64,000 nt of DNA. It comes from Desulfarculus sp. GTDB lineage: Bacteria > Desulfobacterota > Desulfarculia > Desulfarculales > Desulfarculaceae. The stretch covers positions 79,612-143,611 of the forward strand of contig JACRDC010000053.1 in assembly GCA_016218705.1 (NCBI GenBank). Direction: 5' to 3'. This document shows positions 58,646 through 64,000 of the stretch, one piece after another. Numbering within the stretch: position 1 is the first letter of the stretch; each line of letters opens with the position of its first letter. The notes beneath the pieces are model-generated. The model was not told where the DNA came from, made no database searches, and saw only the letters and a list, made by a program, of their open reading frames with translations. The position numbers were made by a program, and so were the translations under genes.

Positions 58646-59005
58646 CTAGGTGGCGGAGGAGGAGGCCAGGTGAACGCTGGCCGATGAGCCGAACCCCCCG
58701 CGTCTCACGCTCAGGTAGCTCGATGACGTGCGCCGGCCGCTCAGAAAATCCTGACCTTCGCTCACCGCCTTGGCGTATTGGGGGTGGTCGGCGGGCAGAG
58801 GGCGCACGGTGTTGTCATCGTAATGATAATAGGGAGCGCCGCTGCGGGTGCTGTAATAAACCCGGCTATGGTTGTTGGAGCCGTAGTATCCTTCCTCCTC
58901 CTCCTCGTGTTGGGCATTGGCCGCCAGGCCGACCCCGGCGGTGAGCAGCAGACCCAGGACCACGGCCCGGGAGCTTTTCCGCTTGGGGGGGGTGTCTTCG
59001 GTCAT
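58646..59005 (-). CDS. Secreted or membrane-anchored YgiB/YjfM-like (DUF1190-type) protein
   Basis: This 119-residue protein has an N-terminal basic stretch and a hydrophobic helix (AVVLGLLLTAGVGLAANA). A Tyr/His/Ser-rich low-complexity segment (YYGSNNHSRVYYSTRSGAPY) and a tail RRGGFGSSASVHLASSS follow. The RGGFGSS tail and its place beside a YjfC-like ligase gene fit the DUF1190 family. It lies nine bases before the ligase start. Function is unknown; the tail may be a target of the ligase, which is speculation. Confidence 0.65.
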   Translation of the reverse strand: MTEDTPPKRKSSRAVVLGLLLTAGVGLAANAQHEEEEEGYYGSNNHSRVYYSTRSGAPYYHYDDNTVRPLPADHPQYAKAVSEGQDFLSGRRTSSSYLSVRRGGFGSSASVHLASSSAT

Positions 59006-59038
59006 CTCTGTTCCTGCCCTTGGTCGCCCCTGGCCCGA

Positions 59039-59887
59039 TCAGATCACCGTGAAGATGATGATCACGGCCAGGGATAGCTTCACGCCCAAACAGAGAAGCA
59101 CTGCGGCGCAGTTGCGCTGGCCGGCGATCTCCCGGGCCATGGTGGTGTGGCGCAGGAATGCGCGGTCGGTGAGCCAGCCGAGCAAGAGCAAGAGAAACAT
59201 GCCCTTGCCCACGGCGTAGGCGAACTCGCCCAAATCGCGGGTCCAGTAGGTGAAGTCGCCGGCGACCGAGGCCGCCACGACTAGCCCAACCGAGACCAGC
59301 ATGCCGGCCAAGTGCAGGCCCAGGGCGGTGTTGCCCTTGGCCAACTCGCCTTGGTCGTTGTAGGGTGAGAGCCATTCCATTAGCAGGAAGAAGACCACCA
59401 GCGAAACCTGCCCCAGGGCGAAGAAGGCCACTCCGCTGAGCAGGGTGCCGGAGCCGCTGAAGGCCCCCTTGAGTATCAAGCCGCTGGCCACGAAGCTGCC
59501 CAGTTCCACCAGGCCTACCGCCAGATTACCCTGGAGCACCTCGCTGGTGTTGTCCACCGACCGCACCAGCAAACGGTCGTTGACCAGCCAAGCCAACAGG
59601 AGCAGGGCCAGCATCAACAGGCCCGAGGAGGCCAGGCCGGCCAGATCCGCCGTCAGTCCCCGCGAGGGGTAAGACATGACGCCGGCCAGCCCCAGGGCCA
59701 GCCCCAGGATCAGGCCCATGAGACGGCAGCCTACCGCCAAGTTGTCCTGCTCGGTAATTAGCCGGTTGACGGTCCGGCCAGACTTGCGGACCAATAACCA
59801 CCCCCCCAGGCCGTAGGCCAGCCAGAGCAGGCCGAAGGCCAAGAGCAGGAAGAGCAGGTTGGTCAGGTCGCCCTTGGGAAAGGTCAT
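59039..59887 (-). CDS. DUF350 (YjfL-like) membrane protein, duplicated domain
   Basis: This 282-residue protein has eight or so membrane helices arranged as two DUF350-like repeats (about 1-140 and 145-282). Each repeat has a Glu/Asn-containing loop (ITEQDNLAVGCRLMGLILGL in the first, LAKGNTALGLHLAGMLVSVG in the second). E. coli YjfL is a single repeat of this family. It lies upstream of the YjfM-like and YjfC-like genes on the same strand and probably heads their operon. The role is unknown. Confidence 0.8.
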   Translation of the reverse strand: MTFPKGDLTNLLFLLLAFGLLWLAYGLGGWLLVRKSGRTVNRLITEQDNLAVGCRLMGLILGLALGLAGVMSYPSRGLTADLAGLASSGLLMLALLLLAWLVNDRLLVRSVDNTSEVLQGNLAVGLVELGSFVASGLILKGAFSGSGTLLSGVAFFALGQVSLVVFFLLMEWLSPYNDQGELAKGNTALGLHLAGMLVSVGLVVAASVAGDFTYWTRDLGEFAYAVGKGMFLLLLLGWLTDRAFLRHTTMAREIAGQRNCAAVLLCLGVKLSLAVIIIFTVI

Positions 59888-60071
59888 GGCAGTCCTCGGC
59901 TGCGGGGGAGGAGCGGCCTCCGGCCGGACGGGCTCGTCCCTGGCGGGTCGCGTTCCTGGCCGGTCCGCCAGCGGGCCGTGGCCTCTTCACACCCGCGCAG
60001 CTTAGCACAACCACCGGCGATATTGCAGATGATCCACCCGCATCATGATGGCCAAGACGGGCTCGTGGCCC

Positions 60072-60449
60072 TCACTGCTGGCCCTGGCCCTGTGCCGGAG
60101 TGCTCCCGCCCGGGGCGGCCGTGGCGGGCTGGCCGGTGCGGCCGTCTATGATGATGCCGCCCTTGAGCATCTCCATGCTCTTTTGTTCCTTCCAGCGCTC
60201 GTGCTGCTCGTTGCGCCGGATGTCCTCGGCGGTGCCCTGGCTGGAGCGGTAGATCACGCGGTCCTCGGTTTCGGTGACCGGGCCGGTCTGGGTGGACCCG
60301 CCCTGGCGCTCCTGCTCCAGCATCTTCTCGATGGTGGCGTCGCTCACCCCGGCCTTCTTGAGCTTGATGACCTCCTCGGGGGTCAGGGCCGCCGCCGGGG
60401 CCGCCGCCCACAGCACCAGGGCCGCCATCAACCATATCAACCTTGCCAT
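60072..60449 (-). CDS. Small secreted protein with helical SHOCT-like segment
   Basis: This 125-residue protein has a signal peptide (LIWLMAALVLWAAAPAAA). The mature part begins LTPEEVIKLKKAGVSDATIEKM, a helical motif resembling short oligomerisation segments, then a Gln/Thr-rich linker with EDRVIYRSSQGTAEDI and a Pro/Gly/Gln tail. GGAGGCGG precedes the ATG. I do not recognise a characterised family, and periplasmic location is inferred from the signal. Confidence 0.7.
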   Translation of the reverse strand: MARLIWLMAALVLWAAAPAAALTPEEVIKLKKAGVSDATIEKMLEQERQGGSTQTGPVTETEDRVIYRSSQGTAEDIRRNEQHERWKEQKSMEMLKGGIIIDGRTGQPATAAPGGSTPAQGQGQQ

Positions 60450-60475
60450 GATCCGCCTCCCCGCCGGCGCCCCGG

Positions 60476-60505
60476 TTGACAGGCCCCGGCCGCTGGCCCT
60501 AGACT
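60476..60505 (+). promoter_or_regulatory. Candidate promoter of the CDP-alcohol phosphatidyltransferase gene
   Basis: A perfect TTGACA (60476-60481) is followed after 18 bases by TAGACT (60500-60505), about 57 bases before ATG 60562. The -10 box matches four of six consensus bases. Confidence 0.5.
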
Positions 60506-60561
60506 GCCGTTAGCACATAGTTGCTCAAGGCCGCACGGACCCCAAAAGCCCGCGGGCGCCC

Positions 60562-61173
60562 ATGCCACCCTACATGTCCACGGCTAATTTTATCACGCTG
60601 GCCCGCCTGCCGTTGCTGGGCCTGGTGGCTTGGCTGCTTTATTTCCCGGGCGGGCCGGCGGCCTGGGTGGCCCTGGGGCTTTTGCCGGTGCTCTTTCTCA
60701 TGGACTGGGCCGATGGCTATATGGCGCGCGGCAGGGGCCAGGTCAGCGGCCTGGGCGGCGTGTTGGACATCGCCATGGACCGGGTGGTGGAGAACGTGCT
60801 GTGGGTGGTCTTCGCCCACCAGGGATTGGTGCCGGTGTGGGTGCCAATCCTGTTCATCGCCCGCAGCTTCCTGGTGGACGGACTACGGGGCTATGCCCTG
60901 GCCCAGGGGCACAGCGCCTTTGGCATGATGCACTCGCGGGCTGGGCGCTTCCTGGTGGCTGGGCGCCTCATGCGCGGCCTCTACGGCCTGGCCAAGGGCT
61001 TTAGCTTCGGGGGCCTGGCCCTGCTGGTGGCCCTGGGCGGGGCGGCCAGGCCCGCCACGCCGGGGTTGGACTTGGCGGTGCGCTTGTTGGTATATTGCTC
61101 GGTAGGGTTGTGCGTCATCAGGGGAGTGCCGGTGCTCCTGGACGCGCGCGCCCTGTTGAACGATGCCGTTTGA
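60562..61173 (+). CDS. CDP-alcohol phosphatidyltransferase family protein
   Basis: This is a 203-residue membrane protein. The signature DGX2ARX8GX3DX3D is complete: D51-G52, A55-R56, G65, D69 and D73 within MDWADGYMARGRGQ and VSGLGGVLDIAMD. About six membrane helices are visible. The family transfers a CDP-activated head group or diacylglycerol moiety in phospholipid synthesis, for instance PgsA or PssA; the alcohol cannot be told here. An ATG at 60574 is an alternative start. A HAD phosphatase gene follows directly, which would suit phosphatidylglycerophosphate dephosphorylation, but this is inference. Confidence 0.87.
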   Translation: MPPYMSTANFITLARLPLLGLVAWLLYFPGGPAAWVALGLLPVLFLMDWADGYMARGRGQVSGLGGVLDIAMDRVVENVLWVVFAHQGLVPVWVPILFIARSFLVDGLRGYALAQGHSAFGMMHSRAGRFLVAGRLMRGLYGLAKGFSFGGLALLVALGGAARPATPGLDLAVRLLVYCSVGLCVIRGVPVLLDARALLNDAV

Positions 61174-61232
61174 AAGGGGAACCGCGTCCAATCGCTGAAT
61201 GCCAGACCGGCGTCAACCAGCCCGACGGGGGA

Positions 61233-61904
61233 GTGCCACAGGCCTTGACCGCCAGCCAGCGCGCCGCCGCCTTCTTCGACGTGGACCGCACCCTGGTGCG
61301 GCCCCAGTCCATGGAGCGGGTCTTCGCCTCCTTCCTCATCCACCGCCGCTACCTGGGGCCGGCCGACCTGTGCCGCTACCTGGGCTTCCTGGCCCGCAAC
61401 CTGGGCCGCCTGGGCCAGGGCCTGCTGGGCGACAACAAGTACCACCTGCGCCACAAGGACCCAGCCGAGCTAAGCCAATTGGCGGCGGAGTGCTTTCAAA
61501 GCCAGATCGTGCCCCGTATCAGCAAGGCCGGCCGCCTGGCCGTGGACCGCCACCGGCAGCGCGGCCACCTGGTGGTGCTCTTGACCGGCTCGCTGCAACC
61601 CCTGGCCGAGCTGTTGGCCGGCGAACTGGGCGCCGACCTGACCCTGGCCGCCCGGCTGGCCGAGAAGGACGGTAGCCTCCTGGGCACCCTGAGCAACCGC
61701 CGGCCCCATGGCCTGGAAAAGGCCCGCCTGCTGCGCGAGGTGGCCCGCAGCCAGGGCCTGGACCTGAAAAGCTCCTATGCCTACGGCGATCACCCCTCGG
61801 ACCTGGAGGCCCTGGCCGCCGTGGGACACCCGGTGGTGGTCAACCCCCACCCCCGCCTGCGACGCCAGGCCCTGCACCGCGGCTGGCCCATCGTCAACTT
61901 CTAG
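61233..61904 (+). CDS. HAD-superfamily (subfamily IB-like) phosphatase
   Basis: About 223 residues from GTG 61233; a TTG at 61170 overlapping the upstream stop is an alternative start. HAD motifs are AAFFDVDRTLVRP (nucleophile D16, acid D18), VVLLTGSLQPL, HGLEKARLL with the Lys, and SYAYGDHPSDLEALAAVG. The pattern fits HAD-IB hydrolases related to SerB and lipid phosphate phosphatases. The adjacent CDP-alcohol phosphatidyltransferase gene suggests a phospholipid intermediate as substrate. Confidence 0.82.
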   Translation: MPQALTASQRAAAFFDVDRTLVRPQSMERVFASFLIHRRYLGPADLCRYLGFLARNLGRLGQGLLGDNKYHLRHKDPAELSQLAAECFQSQIVPRISKAGRLAVDRHRQRGHLVVLLTGSLQPLAELLAGELGADLTLAARLAEKDGSLLGTLSNRRPHGLEKARLLREVARSQGLDLKSSYAYGDHPSDLEALAAVGHPVVVNPHPRLRRQALHRGWPIVNF

Positions 61905-62060
61905 CCCCCCGGGCCGGGCGCCGGGACCAGCCTGGCCTGTGCCTGACCGCCCGCCGCCTCCGCCAGCGGCAATTACCGGCGGCCCGGGAAGGATTATTAA
62001 TTTTGCCCCTGGGTTATGCCTGGGGGCTAGCATCCGCCACTGGTTATCGCTTATATTGCT

Positions 62061-62095
62061 CACAGCGCTGGACGCAGCCGGCGCCGGCTGCTGTG
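62061..62095. other. Palindromic hairpin upstream of the protease gene
   Basis: GCAGCCGGCGCCGGCTGC at 62074-62091 is a perfect 18-base palindrome, flanked by CACAGC (62061-62066) and GCTGTG (62090-62095), which can extend the structure. AATAATTT follows. It could terminate the HAD phosphatase transcript or be a protein-binding site before the protease gene. Confidence 0.4.
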
Positions 62096-62165
62096 AATAA
62101 TTTGCCAAGGGCCGGGGCGCCGGCCAGGGGGTGCCCGGCCGCCACCGGGCGCGAGGGCGTTGGCC

Positions 62166-63374
62166 ATGATGCGATATCTAACGGTTGGGGGGGCGTGGCT
62201 GCTCTTGGCGCTGGCCCTGATGGGCTGCCAGGGCCTGGGCGGGGCCAGCGGCGACGGCCTGGGCGATTTCAAGCAGGGGCTGACCGCCCTGGCCCAGCAG
62301 GACCCTGACCGGGCCATAGACCTGTTCACCTCGGCCCTGGCCTCCGGCGGCCTGGAGGGCCAGGCCAAGGCCCTGGCCCATTACAACCGGGGCATCGCCC
62401 ACAGCCACCTGAGCCAGCTCGGCAAGTCCCTAGCCGACTTCAACCAGGCCTTGCAACTGGACCCCAACCTGGCGGCGGCCTACAACAACCGGGGCATGGT
62501 CCACTACCGCCTCAGCCAGTTCGACAAGGCCGTGGACGACCTGGACGCGGCCATCCGCCTGGGTCCCAACTCCAGCGCCGCCTATTACAACCGCAGCTTC
62601 CCCCTGGCCGCCCAGGGCAAGACTGCCCAGGCCATCGGCGACCTGGAGCAGGCCCTCAAGCTCAGCCCCGGCAACGACGTCTACCGCAACCGGCTGAACT
62701 GGTTGCTGAGGCCCGAGATGCGCCTGCCCAAGGCCCCGCCACTTCCTGGCGGCAAGCTCAGCGGCAGCGGCTTCGTGGTCAGCCCCCAGGGGCACGTGCT
62801 CACCAATCTGCATGTGGTCAAGGACGCCAAGGACATACGCGTGCCTGGCCTGAGCGAGCCCCTGGCCGTGCGGGCCATTGACGCCCTCACCGACCTGGCC
62901 CTGCTGCAAATGCCCAAGGAAAGCGACAAGATCGCCTCCTTCCCCACCGGCAAGGCCCCCCGGGCCGGCGACCAGGTGGTGGTGGTAGGCTTCCCCCTGC
63001 ACGGCCTCCTGGCCCCCGGCCCCAGCGTGAGCACCGGCAACATCAGCGCCCTGGCCGGCCCGGGCAACAACCCCAACCTCTTGCAGATCACCTGCCCGGT
63101 GCAGCCGGGCAACAGCGGCGGCCCTCTCTTGGACGAGGCCGGCCAGGTGGTGGGGGTGGTGGTGGGCAAGCTGGACGCCGCCAAGGTGGCCAAGGCCTTT
63201 GGCGACGCCCCCCAGAACGTCAACTTCGCCATCAGCGGGGCCGTGGCCCAGGAATTCCTGCGCAGCCACGGTGTGGACCCGCGCCCCGCTCCGGCCGCCG
63301 CCTCCCCCCTGAGCCCCGCCGACATCGCCGAGAAGGCCGCCAGCTACGTGGTGCTGTTGGAGTGTACGCGGTAG
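62166..63374 (+). CDS. Lipoprotein with TPR repeats and trypsin-like (HtrA-type) protease domain
   Basis: This is 402 residues from ATG 62166, with GAGGG eight bases upstream. The N-terminus (YLTVGGAWLLLALALMGC) is a lipoprotein signal with lipobox LMGC, lipidated Cys at 21. Residues 40-165 hold about three TPR units (AHYNRGIAHSHLSQLGKSLA, AAYNNRGMVHYRLSQFDKA). The C-terminal half is a chymotrypsin-fold serine protease: GSGFVVSPQGHVLTNLHVV, DALTDLALLQMP and QPGNSGGPLLDEAG give the His-Asp-Ser triad. No PDZ domain is visible. It probably acts in the periplasm in envelope protein quality control. Confidence 0.88.
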   Translation: MMRYLTVGGAWLLLALALMGCQGLGGASGDGLGDFKQGLTALAQQDPDRAIDLFTSALASGGLEGQAKALAHYNRGIAHSHLSQLGKSLADFNQALQLDPNLAAAYNNRGMVHYRLSQFDKAVDDLDAAIRLGPNSSAAYYNRSFPLAAQGKTAQAIGDLEQALKLSPGNDVYRNRLNWLLRPEMRLPKAPPLPGGKLSGSGFVVSPQGHVLTNLHVVKDAKDIRVPGLSEPLAVRAIDALTDLALLQMPKESDKIASFPTGKAPRAGDQVVVVGFPLHGLLAPGPSVSTGNISALAGPGNNPNLLQITCPVQPGNSGGPLLDEAGQVVGVVVGKLDAAKVAKAFGDAPQNVNFAISGAVAQEFLRSHGVDPRPAPAAASPLSPADIAEKAASYVVLLECTR

Positions 63375-63878
63375 GGCCGCTCGCGGGCCGGCGTGGTGTG
63401 GCCCGACAGACCTTTGCGCCCGGCCCGGCTCCTGCCGGGCGAAGACCGAACGCAAAAAGCACGTCGTGTCCCTTTCCCCAACGCTGCTCGAAACCATTAT
63501 GACAAAGGTCAAATAGTATTAGGTTGTTGGCTCTTGATCCGGGCATCATCTGGCCGGCGGGTTTTGCTTTTTGGCCGCCCAAGCCCCGTGTCCCGCTCCT
63601 AGCCCGGCCATTCTTATGGCACCGGCAGGGGGCTGCTATGATCCAAGCTGGCGAGGGATAGGGGCTCCCTGCGGCCCCTGCCCACGCCGGGGCGGAGAGT
63701 CCACCCCGCGCCGGCACCCCGCATCGGCAAAGCCAGTATGGCCGGGCGGCGGAGCGGGACACAAAAAGAAACCGCTTAGGCTTTCTTGGGCCGCCTATAC
63801 CGTAAGGGCTGTACCCAGAGGAAATTTGCAGAAAAATTACGCGTCCGATCTGAAATGCGTATGAGGTCTGAAACTTAA
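63375..63878. other. Intergenic region without a supported gene
   Basis: The stretch between the protease gene and the tRNA terminator carries no convincing ORF; long open frames here have no family features. GCCCGGC/GCCGGGC with loop TCCT at 63423-63440 may end the protease transcript. A GC-rich structured patch lies around 63640-63750, followed by an AT-richer part near 63820-63860. I recognise no riboswitch or attachment site. Confidence 0.4.
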
Positions 63879-63915
63879 GCGGCAAGGGCCTGGCTTGACG
63901 CCAGACCCTTGCCGC
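63879..63915 (-). terminator. Hairpin terminator downstream of tRNA-Pro
   Basis: GCGGCAAGGG (63879-63888) pairs with CCCTTGCCGC (63906-63915), extended inward by CTGG/CCAG. Read on the minus strand, TTAAGTTT follows the stem. It lies 12 bases beyond the tRNA 3' end. Confidence 0.65.
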
Positions 63916-63927
63916 TGGGTACCATCT

Positions 63928-64000
63928 TGGTCGGGACGACTGGATTTGAACCAGCGACTCCTGCGACCCGAACGCAGTGCTCTACCAGGCTGAGCCACGT
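63928..64000 (-). tRNA. tRNA-Pro (anticodon CGG), 5' end cut by window edge
   Basis: On the minus strand the sequence gives the D-arm region GGCTCAGCCTGGTAGAGC, the anticodon stem-loop CTGCG-TTCGGGT-CGCAG with anticodon CGG, the T-arm CTGG-TTCAAAT-CCAG and the acceptor end CGTCCCG followed by A and an encoded CCA. The first acceptor-stem bases (about four) lie beyond base 64000. Confidence 0.93.

Noticed and set aside
63640..63760. GC-rich structured patch considered as a riboswitch
   Set aside because: I could not match it to a known class, and no gene starts just downstream on either strand.
63232..63885. A 217-codon minus-strand ORF near the right end
   Set aside because: Half of it is antisense to the protease gene and the rest shows no domain, signal or ribosome site; composition is atypical of the neighbouring genes.

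Overview
This is a GC-rich window, dense with same-strand operons. It looks like a chromosomal segment of a sulfate-reducing Desulfobacterota bacterium. The evidence is a transmembrane tetrahaem (Tmc-type) electron-transfer complex, a 2-oxoacid:ferredoxin oxidoreductase, HdrD-like iron-sulfur proteins and a very large PAS-rich hybrid kinase. A Desulfarculales-type lineage is my inference from family content and base composition; no marker in the window fixes the species.

Layout. 1-8994 (+): the end of a surface-polysaccharide locus, with a priming sugar transferase, a Wzm/Wzt-type ABC exporter, a coiled-coil methyltransferase, two glycosyltransferases and a large membrane protein. 8991-11102 (-): a TPR protein. 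11432-14408 (+): a YdjY-like protein, a small membrane protein and an unusual HdrD-like/TVP38 fusion. 14649-16297 (+): an RRM protein followed by a DEAD-box helicase. 16375-17347 (-): two small envelope proteins.

17484-39089 (+): the most striking region, a RiPP cluster. A promoter precedes a 111-residue precursor with a Nif11-type leader, a double-glycine site and a Thr/Val-rich acidic core. A strong hairpin follows. Then come six radical SAM enzymes in the order epimerase, methyltransferase, methyltransferase, repeated once. Sequence hallmarks show that this is a duplicated three-gene block. A TolC protein, an HlyD protein, a C39-peptidase ABC exporter, a second NHLM-type ABC protein and a SAM methyltransferase complete the set. 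The proposed route is leader-guided epimerisation and C-methylation of the core, then cleavage after GG by the C39 domain and export. No lanthipeptide dehydratase or YcaO-like gene is visible.

39122-49058: a MetX-like acyltransferase with Cys at the nucleophile position (+), YjbQ (-), a palindromic intergenic repeat, KorB/KorA (-) and a 1775-residue hybrid histidine kinase (-). 49225-52011 (-): the Tmc operon in the order C-B-A, with a clear promoter and terminator. 52317-55567 (-): SfsA, a YyaL-type thioredoxin-domain protein and a zinc-ribbon protein. Two four-hairpin arrays of identical layout lie at 49032-49152 and 53052-53157; I do not recognise this element.

55827-64000: a P460-like haem protein and a membrane protein (+), a hypothetical protein (+), a YjfC/YjfM/YjfL-like set (-), a small secreted protein (-), a CDP-alcohol phosphatidyltransferase with a HAD phosphatase (+), a TPR-trypsin lipoprotein (+) and the 3' part of a tRNA-Pro(CGG) (-) at the right edge.
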